A stretch of 22,954 nucleotides of DNA from Xanthomonas cassavae CFBP 4642 (GTDB lineage: Bacteria; Pseudomonadota; Gammaproteobacteria; Xanthomonadales; Xanthomonadaceae): contig NZ_CM002139.1 in assembly GCF_000454545.1 (NCBI RefSeq), positions 4,072,937 to 4,095,890 on the forward strand, read 5' to 3'. This document shows, one piece after another, positions 1 through 8,482 of this stretch. Position 1 is the stretch's first letter; each line of letters opens with the position of its first letter. The translations under genes were made by a program, and so were the position numbers. The notes under the pieces are model-generated. The model saw only the letters and a program-made list of their open reading frames with translations, had not been told where the DNA came from and ran no database searches.

Positions 1-1
1 C

Positions 2-70
2 GGCGGAATGACGCCGACGGCCTATGCCCAGCACCTGGCCAACAGCGATATCATCAACCCCGGACTCTAA
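2..70 (+). pseudogene. 3' end of an IS3-like transposase (OrfB), cut by the window edge
   Basis: The second reading frame gives a short C-terminal peptide beginning GGMTPTAYAQHLAN and ending in PGL before a TAA stop at 68-70. A GGMTP-type motif close to the C-terminus followed by a short tail is typical of the integrase-core OrfB transposases of IS3-family elements. Only about 22 residues are visible, so the family call rests on this motif alone. The G-rich stretch around 89-103 may belong to the right end of the element, but I could not fix the terminal inverted repeat. The insertion probably removed the 5' part of the following gene. Confidence 0.45.
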
Positions 71-476
71 ACCCGACTGCTACTCAGGATGGGGGGACGT
101 CGGAGAAGCAATACCCTTGGATGCAATTAAGCTTTGGTATGCTGAGGCTGCGAATCGTGGAGACTTGATTGCGCAACTAAAGGTTGCCTCTCAAACGTCA
201 AGTACTTCAGATGAATATCGATTCTTGATTGCCAAAGCAATAAGAAGCAAGGATCCCGAGGCAATTTTCTCGGTCGATGACGTTTTATCCAACCCCTCTG
301 CTTCGATAGAGCTTGGTTCATATGCCCCCACAGGTTCCGGCAACTACTCAGAATACGCTTGGGCTTTGGCGGGCTGTCGAATGGGTGCCGATTGTGGACC
401 GGGGTCTTATCGGCTAGATATGGCATGCATAAGTTATGGTGTTTGCAACTCATCCTCTTACGAGGATCTTGTAAGA

Positions 477-484
477 AAGAACCT
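477..484. repeat. 8-bp target-site duplication, left copy
   Basis: AAGAACCT lies directly before the left IS end and is repeated exactly at 1557-1564 directly after the right end. Eight bp is the usual duplication length for IS1595-family insertions. Confidence 0.9.
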
Positions 485-1556
485 CCTGATTAGCCCTGAC
501 CATCAGCCGCCTGTCGCAGGATCTGCGCCGCGCTGGGTGGATGCTGCTGTCACCTGAAGCCAACGAGGTGGCGTGATGAGTATCAATGCCGTGCAGTTCC
601 AAGCGGGATTGTCGATGCCTGAGTTCTTCGCGTCCTACGGCACCGAAGCCAAGTGCTATCGCGCGCTTTACAAGTGGCGCTGGCCGCAAGGCTTTCGTTG
701 CCCTGTTTGTGCCGGACGCGTGCGCTCGCGTTTCAAGCGGGGTGCTGCGATCTACTACCAATGCAGCGCGTGCCGGCATCAGACCAGCCTGATTGCAGGC
801 ACGATGTTCGAAGGCACCAAGCTGCCGCTGCGCACCTGGATGCTGGCGTTGCACCTGCTGACCTCGACCAAAACCAACATGGCCGCGCTGGAGTTGATGC
901 GGCATCTGGGCGTCAACTACAAGACGGCCTGGCGGATGAAACACAAGATCATGCAGGTTATGGCCGAGCGCGAATCCATGCGGAAACTGGCGGGTTTCGT
1001 GCAGATCGACGATGCCTATCTCGGCGGCGAGCGTAACGGTGGCAAGGCCGGACGCGGATCGGAGAACAAACAAGCGTTCCTGATTGCGGTGCAGACCGAT
1101 GCCACCTTCACCGCGCCGCGCTTTGTGGTGATCGAGCCGGTGCGCAGCTTCGACAACACCTCGCTGCAGGACTGGATTGCCCGTCGCTTGGCGCCCGAAT
1201 GCGAGGTCTACACCGATGGGCTGGCCTGCTTCCGCCGGCTAGAAGACGCCGGCCACGCGCACACCACGCTGGACACTGGCGGTGGTCGTGCCGCGACCGA
1301 AACGGCCGGTGCACGTTGGCTCAACGTGGTGCTGGGCAATCTCAAACGCGCCATCAGTGGCGTGTATCACGCCATCGCGCAAGGCAAATACGCAAGGCGT
1401 TACCTGGGAGAAGCGGCCTATCGTTTTAATCGTCGATTCCGCTTGCGCGAGATGCTGCCACGACTTGCCACGGCCATGATGCAATCCACACCATGCCCAG
1501 AGCCGGTTTTACGTGCAGCGAGCAATTTTCATGGCTGAGAGTCGGGGCTAATCAGG
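485..1556 (+). mobile_element. IS1595-family insertion sequence, copy 1 (1072 bp)
   Basis: The element runs from CCTGATTAGCCC to the matching inverted end GGGGCTAATCAGG. The two ends agree at about 21 of 24 positions. It is bounded by a perfect 8-bp duplication (AAGAACCT), so this is an undisturbed simple insertion. It carries one intact transposase gene. A second copy of the same length lies at 17763-18834 in the opposite orientation; the encoded transposases are identical and the roughly 100-bp 5' leader I compared is also identical. Within the family it resembles ISXo5/ISXo2-type elements of Xanthomonas, a subgroup assignment made from memory. Confidence 0.92.
573..1538 (+). CDS. IS1595-family transposase, copy 1
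   Basis: This 321-residue protein moves the surrounding IS. The N-terminal third holds a zinc-ribbon with CPVC near the start and CSAC about 25 residues later, followed by a helix-turn-helix-like stretch. The catalytic core shows QIDDAYLGGERNGG (first Asp), VYTDG (second Asp) and GNLKRAISGVYHAI, in which Asn takes the place of the usual Glu. This matches the DDN-K arrangement of the ISXO2-like/IS1595 transposase domain. The start is GTG 573 or, equally likely, ATG 576; a GAGG sequence lies about 9 nt before the ATG. The protein is identical residue for residue to that of the second copy, which points to recent transposition. It appears intact and presumably active. Confidence 0.93.
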   Translation: MMSINAVQFQAGLSMPEFFASYGTEAKCYRALYKWRWPQGFRCPVCAGRVRSRFKRGAAIYYQCSACRHQTSLIAGTMFEGTKLPLRTWMLALHLLTSTKTNMAALELMRHLGVNYKTAWRMKHKIMQVMAERESMRKLAGFVQIDDAYLGGERNGGKAGRGSENKQAFLIAVQTDATFTAPRFVVIEPVRSFDNTSLQDWIARRLAPECEVYTDGLACFRRLEDAGHAHTTLDTGGGRAATETAGARWLNVVLGNLKRAISGVYHAIAQGKYARRYLGEAAYRFNRRFRLREMLPRLATAMMQSTPCPEPVLRAASNFHG

Positions 1557-1564
1557 AAGAACCT
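1557..1564. repeat. 8-bp target-site duplication, right copy
   Basis: AAGAACCT, identical to 477-484, follows the right IS end immediately. It allows exact reconstruction of the interrupted reading frame. Confidence 0.9.
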
Positions 1565-1626
1565 TGTCCCACCCGGGCAATTGAAAGCGCTTGATAAAGA
1601 GACTGAAAGAATCCGATCATTGATTA

Positions 1627-2088
1627 ATGCAGAAAAATAAAAGGAATTTATATGGAAATGCAGAGAAAGAATTTTTTAAAAGCTGCCGATCATTTATTGC
1701 ATTAATGATTTTAATTCTACCGCTTGCGGCTGGAGCGGTTACCATTCGCGCAGGCGATGCCCCATATAACAATGTCCCAGCGGCTCAAGGTGTCACCGTC
1801 TTGGACATGTCGGAACTTCGGATAGCGGCGATGTTCGGGCCTTGGGGTGCTTACAGGACAGTGCACGGATCTACGGCTTTGCCCCGAGGCTCAACTTTCA
1901 CTGTGATTTATTCTGACGGATCCAGTGAAAATGCGACGGTTGCATGCGTGGGCTCAACCGTTTGCGTTATCCCAGTGCCCGGCACGCAAAAACCGGATGA
2001 CGGAACATTAATTAGAGGCGGTAGGGGTGGAAATAATGGCGGCACAAGCCCAGCCCCCCCCCTACGCCACCCGGTGGCGGTGTCGTGA
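1627..2088 (+). CDS. Small secreted hypothetical protein with frame anomalies at both ends
   Basis: The frame encodes about 153 residues. A basic start is followed by a hydrophobic stretch (FIALMILILPLAAGA) that looks like a signal peptide cleaved after AGA, then a domain with a likely disulfide pair (VACVGSTVCV) and a Gly/Pro-rich tail. I do not recognise the family. ATG 1627 overlaps the end of the previous gene by 14 bp but has no good ribosome-binding site. AAAAGGA sits correctly before a different ATG at 1652, which is one frame off and would join this frame only by a -1 shift on the T6A4 run at 1672-1681. At the 3' end a run of nine C (2054-2062) precedes an abrupt change to RHPVAVS. 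With ten C the tail would read PPTPPGGGVVIVG and end at a TAA near 2117. Indels, phase variation or sequence error are all possible. Confidence 0.6.
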   Translation: MQKNKRNLYGNAEKEFFKSCRSFIALMILILPLAAGAVTIRAGDAPYNNVPAAQGVTVLDMSELRIAAMFGPWGAYRTVHGSTALPRGSTFTVIYSDGSSENATVACVGSTVCVIPVPGTQKPDDGTLIRGGRGGNNGGTSPAPPLRHPVAVS

Positions 2089-2160
2089 TTGTTGGACCAC
2101 CCACGCACGAGCCGTAAAGCCTTTCAAACCCCACGCTGATCGGAGCTTCCAAACTCATTG

Positions 2161-2189
2161 AGCCGCACTCTAAAAGTGCGGCTTTTTTT
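2161..2189 (+). terminator. Rho-independent terminator after the secreted-protein gene
   Basis: The stem AGCCGCAC / GTGCGGCT (8 bp) has a 7-nt loop and is followed directly by a run of T. It lies about 70 bp after the visible stop of the secreted-protein gene and closes that transcription unit. The following 130 bp to the phage gene are AT-rich with no gene visible. Confidence 0.85.
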
Positions 2190-2316
2190 GCAGTTTAGTA
2201 CGGCACAAGCGGGTGCCTATTCTCAGATTTTTATAAAAATCTTTTTTACGCGGAATGCGAACACTTTAGCTAGAACTGTAGGAGGATCCTTGAGCGCTAC
2301 TCCGAGCGCATAGCTG

Positions 2317-3165
2317 ATGGCCTCCTTTACCGCTGTTGACTTATCTAAGCTCAAGGCTCCAGACCTGATTGAGGCGCTGGACTTCGAGACGATCTTCGCC
2401 GAGGCGCTTGTCCAGTTTCGTCGCCTGATGCCGGAATTTTCGGCGCTCACAGAAGCCGATCCTGTCTACAAGATCCTGCAGCTGTTTGCGGCTCGCGAGC
2501 TGCTGATTCGCCACCGCGCAAATGACAAGGCGCAGCAAACCATGCTGGCTTTTGCCATCGGCACCAATCTTGACCAGTTGGGCGCACTGTTCGGCGTAGC
2601 GCGTCTGGTGCTGGATCCGGGACAAATAGAAACCGGCCTTGCACCGACCTACGAGTCGGACGTGGACTTCCGCCGCCGGATCCAGCTGGCGCCAGAGCGC
2701 TTCAGCGTGGCCGGCCCCGGAGGCGCCTACATCTACATCTATCACGCGCTCAGCGCGGCGGCCGATGTCATGGACGCCAGTGCCACCAGCCCCGCACCCG
2801 GGCAAGTACTGGTCACCGTCCGATCGCGCACCGGCGACGGCACGGCTCCCCAGGCATTGGTGGACCAGGTCGCGGCGATCCTCACCAGCGGTGACGTGCG
2901 CCCGTTGACCGACAATGTTACGGTCCAGAGCGCCCAGATCGTCCCGTATGCCACTCGTGGACGCGTCTACACCTACGCCGGCTCCGATTCGTGGCTCCGA
3001 TTCGGCAGTGATCATGCGCGAAGCGCTGCGCAGCCTGCTGGCCTACCTCGCCGAGGCACACCGTGTCGGCGGCGCCATCCCCGAGTCCGCCCTCAAGGCC
3101 AAGTTGTTCATCGATGGCGTGCAGCGCGTGGAACTGGACTCGCTGCCTGCTGACATCGCCAGGCA
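2317..3165 (+). pseudogene. P2-like phage baseplate J-like gene, frameshifted
   Basis: The first 225 codons encode a baseplate J-like protein of the P2 gpJ type: an N-terminal DLSKLKAPDLIEALDFETIF, the middle DPVYKILQLFAARELLIRHRA and the TNLDQLGALFGVAR segment, followed by the conserved DFRRRIQLAPE motif. In P2 phages this protein forms part of the tail baseplate wedge. At 2980-3004 a 12-bp sequence (GGCTCCGATTCG) is repeated at a 13-bp period, which throws the frame; translation then runs out of frame to a stop at 3153. Deleting one 13-bp unit restores DSAVIMREALRSLLAYLAEA and then FIDGVQRVELDSLPADIA, bringing the protein to about 278 residues against roughly 300 in P2. The natural C-terminus is missing. 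There is no strong ribosome-binding site at the start; AGGAGGA lies about 30 bp upstream. Confidence 0.85.
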
Positions 3166-3336
3166 GGCTAAGAGGACACATGCCCGGACCATTTCCAACC
3201 TGCCACTGACGCAGCGAGGCACGACCGTGATGCCCGCCGACTTCTCCAACTTTGTCGGCATCCACAGCAACGGGCAAAAAGTGGCCCGACGCGCAGCAAA
3301 TCGCAGGCCAGGCCATCGTTGCATCAGCACGCTGGA
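3166..3336 (+). other. Unassigned remnant between the phage gene and dnaJ
   Basis: This short stretch separates the broken baseplate gene from the dnaJ stop codon. The frame of the restored baseplate gene stays open across it (RTISNLPLTQRG and onward) but I recognise no phage protein in any frame. It probably holds scrambled prophage remains and the junction with the core chromosome. I see no clear terminator for dnaJ here. Confidence 0.4.
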
Positions 3337-4464
3337 TCAGGACGTCATCCGATCCCAGAACCCCTTGACGCCATCGATGAAGGTGGCCGACTTGGGCGAA
3401 TGCTTGCGCGCATCCTCACCAGTGAACGTCGCCTCGAACTGCTGCAGCAGCTCGCGCTGATCGGCGGTGAGATTGACCGGGGTTTCCACCACCACGCGGC
3501 AATACAGGTCGCCTTCGCTGCGGCTGCGCACCGAGCGCACACCCTTGCCGCGCAGACGGAACAGCTTGCCGGTCTGGGTTTCGGCCGGGATGCGGATTTC
3601 CGCCTCGCCGCCCAGTGTCGCAACACGCACGGTATCGCCGAGCGCCGCCTGCGAAATGCGGATCGGCACTTCGCAATGCAGATCGTCGCCGTCGCGCTGA
3701 AAGATCGCATGCTCGCGCACGCGCACTTCCACATACAGGTCGCCCGGCGGGGTGCCGGCCGGGCCGGCCTCGCCTTCACCTGCCAGACGAATCCGGTCGC
3801 CAGTATCCACGCCGGCCGGCACCTTGATCGACAGCACCTTGTCTTCTTCCACGCGACCGGCGCCGTGGCAGGTCTTGCACGGGTTCTGGATCAGCGTGCC
3901 GCGGCCGTCGCAATGCGGGCAGCTCTGCTGCATGGCGAAGATACCGCGCTGGATGCGCACCTGGCCGCGCCCCTGACAGGTGCCGCAGGTCTCGACCTTT
4001 CCGTCTTCCGAGCCGCTGCCGTGGCAGGGCGCGCATTCGATCAGGGTCGGAATCGCGATGCGTCGCTCGATGCCGGCAACGGCTTCTTCCAGATCCAGTT
4101 CCAGTACGTAACCGACGTCGGCACCACGTCGCGCAGCGCGCGGACCTGCGGCGCCGCCGCCAAAAATGTTGCCGAAGATATCGCCAAAGATATCGCCCAT
4201 GTCCGGGCCGCCCGACCCACCGCCACCGCCCATGCCGTGCTCGAACGCCGCATGGCCGTGCGCGTCGTAGGCGCGCCGCTTGTTGCCGTCGGACAGCACT
4301 TCATAGGCTTCCTTGCATTCCTTGAAGGCCGCTTCGGCGGCCGCGTCGCCCGGATTGCGATCCGGGTGGTGCTTCATCGCACAGCGCCGATACGCCTTCT
4401 TCAGCTCCTCGTCGCTGGCGCCGCGGGCAACGCCCAGCACTTCGTAATAATCGCGTTTGCTCAT
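3337..4464 (-). CDS. dnaJ: Chaperone protein DnaJ (Hsp40)
   Basis: DnaJ delivers unfolded clients to DnaK in the cytoplasm and stimulates its ATPase. The 375-residue protein has the full type I layout. The J domain starts [20 protein letters not shown] with the HPD motif at about residues 34-36, and a Gly/Phe-rich linker (MGGGGGSGG) follows. The zinc-binding region has four CxxCxGxG repeats ([32 protein letters not shown]), and then come the two C-terminal client-binding domains. The frame is open for 44 codons upstream, but MSKRDYY is the conserved N-terminus, so 4464 is chosen even though no strong Shine-Dalgarno is present. It is the last gene of the chaperone cluster, 160 bp after dnaK. 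Confidence 0.97.
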   Translation of the reverse strand: MSKRDYYEVLGVARGASDEELKKAYRRCAMKHHPDRNPGDAAAEAAFKECKEAYEVLSDGNKRRAYDAHGHAAFEHGMGGGGGSGGPDMGDIFGDIFGNIFGGGAAGPRAARRGADVGYVLELDLEEAVAGIERRIAIPTLIECAPCHGSGSEDGKVETCGTCQGRGQVRIQRGIFAMQQSCPHCDGRGTLIQNPCKTCHGAGRVEEDKVLSIKVPAGVDTGDRIRLAGEGEAGPAGTPPGDLYVEVRVREHAIFQRDGDDLHCEVPIRISQAALGDTVRVATLGGEAEIRIPAETQTGKLFRLRGKGVRSVRSRSEGDLYCRVVVETPVNLTADQRELLQQFEATFTGEDARKHSPKSATFIDGVKGFWDRMTS

Positions 4465-4468
4465 AAGC

Positions 4469-4622
4469 GGGGATTCGGAATTCGTGATTTGAGATTCGTT
4501 GAAACGCAAAAGCGGACAGCGTGTGCTGGTCCGCCCTGGCGACGCGACGCGTAAAGGATACCGGGATGGAGATCCACAAGCTTTAGAGCTCGCCAATCCC
4601 CAATCCCGAATCCCAAATCACG
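4469..4622. repeat. Inverted GGGATTCG-type repeats and hairpin in the dnaK-dnaJ gap
   Basis: The left arm at 4469-4498 is rich in GGATTCG/GATTTG words. The right arm at 4593-4622 carries the complementary CCAATCCC/CGAATCCC words, so the arms could pair around about 95 nt. Between them GCGGAC (4512-4517) pairs with GTCCGC (4529-4534) around an inner AGC/GCT helix, forming a compact hairpin. The same type of arm pair occurs after smpB at 13106-13255. The gap contains no gene. Such structures may stabilise the dnaK message or reduce readthrough into dnaJ; this is inference. Confidence 0.6.
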
Positions 4623-4624
4623 AC

Positions 4625-6550
<1,926 letters not shown>

Positions 6551-6605
6551 GGATACGCTCCTGATGAGTCTTTAGCTGTGTCCGGCGACGCCGGGTCTGG
6601 CTGAG

Positions 6606-6633
6606 ATGTGGGGGTGGCGCGCAGGTGTTCAAG
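6606..6633 (-). promoter_or_regulatory. Possible weak sigma-32-like promoter before dnaK
   Basis: On the minus strand CTTGAA (6628-6633) is followed after 14 nt by CCCCACAT (6606-6613), about 56 bp before the dnaK start. The -10 departs from the CCCCAT-T consensus, so this is only a candidate secondary heat-shock promoter inside the cluster. Confidence 0.3.
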
Positions 6634-6691
6634 CCACCCGTGCGCATCTGTGTTTCATCCGTGCGCCTGGCAGTTCAGCCGGCGCGATCGG

Positions 6692-7210
6692 TCAGTCGTG
6701 CTTGGCCACGACCACCAGGGCCGGGCGCAGCAGACGCTCGTTGAGCAGGTAGCCCTTCTGGAACACCTGCACCACGTGGCCGGGCGCGATGCCTTCGGCC
6801 TCGCCCTGGCTGATCGCTTGGTGCTGGTCCGGATTGAAGGGCTGGCCGACCGGGTCGAGCAGGGTCAGGCCGTTGTCGGCGGCGACCTTGAGCAATTGCT
6901 TGTAGGTCATGTCCAGGCCATCGCGCAGCGGGCTGGGTTGGCTGCCGGCCGCGGTCAGCCCGGCATCCAGGCTGTCGAACACCGGCAGCAACTCGCCCAG
7001 CAGCTTCTCGTTGGCGAACTTGCGGGCGTTTTCCACGTCGCGCGCGATCCGCTTGCGCTGGTTTTCCAGGTCGGCGCGCTCACGCAGGGCGTCGGCCTTT
7101 ACCAGGGCGATCTCGCTGCGCAGCGACTCGATCTCGGCCTTGAGCGGATCGGTCTCGGGTGGGTTCTGGGACAGGTCTTCGGAGTCGAATTCGGGGTGGT
7201 CTTGAGTCAT
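6692..7210 (-). CDS. grpE: Nucleotide exchange factor GrpE
   Basis: GrpE releases ADP from DnaK to reset its chaperone cycle. The 172-residue protein starts with an acidic, flexible segment ([18 protein letters not shown]) and a long coiled-coil helix ([24 protein letters not shown]). The family core follows: [36 protein letters not shown], and the C-terminal beta domain with [30 protein letters not shown] and VVVAK. Length and motifs are those of proteobacterial GrpE. The start at 7210 has only a weak GGGA about 7 nt upstream. It is preceded by a strong heat-shock promoter and followed after 141 bp by dnaK. Confidence 0.97.
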   Translation of the reverse strand: MTQDHPEFDSEDLSQNPPETDPLKAEIESLRSEIALVKADALRERADLENQRKRIARDVENARKFANEKLLGELLPVFDSLDAGLTAAGSQPSPLRDGLDMTYKQLLKVAADNGLTLLDPVGQPFNPDQHQAISQGEAEGIAPGHVVQVFQKGYLLNERLLRPALVVVAKHD

Positions 7211-7256
7211 TTGCAGTTCCCGGGCAAGCGGAACGCCCGCCCCAACGTCACCCCGT

Positions 7257-7282
7257 ATATGGGCGCCCGCGCGCGTTTCAAG
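7257..7282 (-). promoter_or_regulatory. Sigma-32 (RpoH) heat-shock promoter for grpE-dnaK-dnaJ
   Basis: Read on the minus strand, CTTGAAA (7276-7282) is separated by 12 nt from CCCATAT (7257-7263). This fits the sigma-32 consensus CTTGAAA-N(11-16)-CCCATNT at every specified position. It lies in the hrcA-grpE gap about 47 bp before the grpE start, so heat shock can drive grpE and the chaperones downstream without hrcA. Confidence 0.85.
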
Positions 7283-7311
7283 CGAAAACCCATCGCCGTG
7301 ATCGAGCGCGG

Positions 7312-8364
7312 TTATCGCGCCCCGGGCGGCTCCATGGCCGCACCCAGCACCTGGGCGGCGGTCTGCACCAGCGGAATCACCCGGTCGTAGGCCATGCGTT
7401 TGGGCCCGATCACCCCCAGCACCCCCAGCACTTGGCCGTTGGCGGTATACGATGCGGTGACCAGCGAGACGTCTTCCAGCGACACCATGCCGGTCTCCTC
7501 GCCGATGAAGATGCGTACGCCCGGGGCCTGGATGGTGCGTTCGAGCAGCTGCAGGATCTCGCGCTTGCTGGCGAAGGCCTCGAACAGCTCGCGCAAGCGG
7601 TCCAGGTCCGACAGGTCCTGCACCCCCATCAGCCGGGTCTGCCCGGCCATCACCATGTCGTCGGTCTCCGCCGGCACCAGCGCCTCGCTGGCCAGGTCCA
7701 CGCTGTGCGCCAGCAGCTGCTCCATCTCGTTCTTGGCCATGCGCAACTCGCGCAGCAGGCTGGCGCGGATGTCCGCCAGCGCGCGCCCGGCGAACTGCGC
7801 ATTGAGGTAATTGGCCACCCGCTCCAGCTCGGCCGGCTCGTAGGCGCGGCGCGGCTCGATCACCCGGTTCTGCACCTCGTTGTCGGCAAACACCAGGATC
7901 GCCAGCACCCGCCGCGCGTCCAGGGACACGAAGTCGATATGCCGGAACGCGAACTGCTCGCGCCGCGGGGCGCTGACCACCCCGACGAAATGGCTCATCG
8001 CCGACAGCATCTGCGAGGCGCTGCCCAGCAGCGACTGGGTGCCGTTGCCGCTGGCCAGCTCCGCGCGCAGCCGGCGCACTTCTTCCTCGCCGGGTGGCTG
8101 CATCTGCACCAGGCTGTCGACGAACACCCGGTAGCCATGCGCGGTGGGCACCCGCCCGGCCGAGGTGTGCGGGGAGCTGAGCAGCCCCACGTCTTCCAGA
8201 TCGGCCAAAATATTCCGGATGGTGGCCGGGCTCACGTCCAGTCCGGCATGCTGGGCCAGGGTCCTGGACCCGACCGGCTCGCCGTCGCGGATGTAGCGCG
8301 CAATCAGCGTGCGCAGCAAGTGGCGGGCGCGGGGGTCGAGCATTGGGGACTGGGACGCGCGCAT
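7312..8364 (-). CDS. hrcA: Heat-inducible transcription repressor HrcA
   Basis: HrcA represses chaperone operons, usually groESL, by binding CIRCE operators, and needs GroEL to fold. The 350-residue protein begins [20 protein letters not shown]. It has the winged-helix DNA-binding part ([56 protein letters not shown]), the GAF-like middle and the conserved end [22 protein letters not shown]. The frame is open 26 codons further upstream, but start 8364 matches the family N-terminus; the ATG at 8343 (MLDPRARH) is an alternative. It is first in the minus-strand chaperone cluster and diverges from recN across 118 bp. I see no CIRCE (TTAGCACTC-N9-GAGTGCTAA) in this window, so its targets are probably elsewhere. 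Confidence 0.96.
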   Translation of the reverse strand: MRASQSPMLDPRARHLLRTLIARYIRDGEPVGSRTLAQHAGLDVSPATIRNILADLEDVGLLSSPHTSAGRVPTAHGYRVFVDSLVQMQPPGEEEVRRLRAELASGNGTQSLLGSASQMLSAMSHFVGVVSAPRREQFAFRHIDFVSLDARRVLAILVFADNEVQNRVIEPRRAYEPAELERVANYLNAQFAGRALADIRASLLRELRMAKNEMEQLLAHSVDLASEALVPAETDDMVMAGQTRLMGVQDLSDLDRLRELFEAFASKREILQLLERTIQAPGVRIFIGEETGMVSLEDVSLVTASYTANGQVLGVLGVIGPKRMAYDRVIPLVQTAAQVLGAAMEPPGAR

Positions 8365-8388
8365 GGGATCATCCGGTGAGACTGGGCA

Positions 8389-8417
8389 TAGATAATGTCT
8401 GGCCCCGGGGATGGCAA
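8389..8417 (-). promoter_or_regulatory. Candidate sigma-70 promoter for hrcA
   Basis: On the minus strand TTGCCA (8412-8417) is followed after 17 nt by TATCTA (8389-8394), about 25 bp before the hrcA start. The -35 matches 5 of 6 consensus bases; the -10 is weaker. Confidence 0.35.
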
Positions 8418-8482
8418 GCGTCCGACTCCCTGCCCGCACCATCAGGCCCTAAGCTTCCCCAACGCATTCACTCTCGACCCTC

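Larger units (their letters stand above)
104..1640 (+). pseudogene. Sel1-like hypothetical gene, 5' truncated and split by an IS1595 element
   Basis: Reading on from about position 108, a low-GC frame encodes a segment with a Sel1/TPR-like helix (DAIKLWYAEAANRGDLIAQL) and a cysteine-bearing C-terminal part (AGCRMGADCGP, MACISYGVCN). The frame is cut at 484 by the insertion sequence. Removing the IS (485-1556) and one copy of the 8-bp duplication joins it in frame to a downstream tail, giving YEDLVRKNLVPPGQLKALDK and ending EK before a TAA at 1638-1640. The original stop is therefore still present. I see no start codon belonging to the gene; codons before about 104 appear to come from the neighbouring IS3-like remnant. 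The protein resembles uncharacterised Xanthomonadaceae proteins with Sel1-like helices, an impression not checked by search. Function is unknown. Confidence 0.6.

Noticed and set aside
3319..4554. Open frame of about 410 codons opposite dnaJ
   Set aside because: It is an antisense shadow of dnaJ with no start signal, family motif or independent evidence.
8365..8482. CIRCE operator in the hrcA-recN gap
   Set aside because: No TTAGCACTC-N9-GAGTGCTAA or close variant is seen there or elsewhere in the window.
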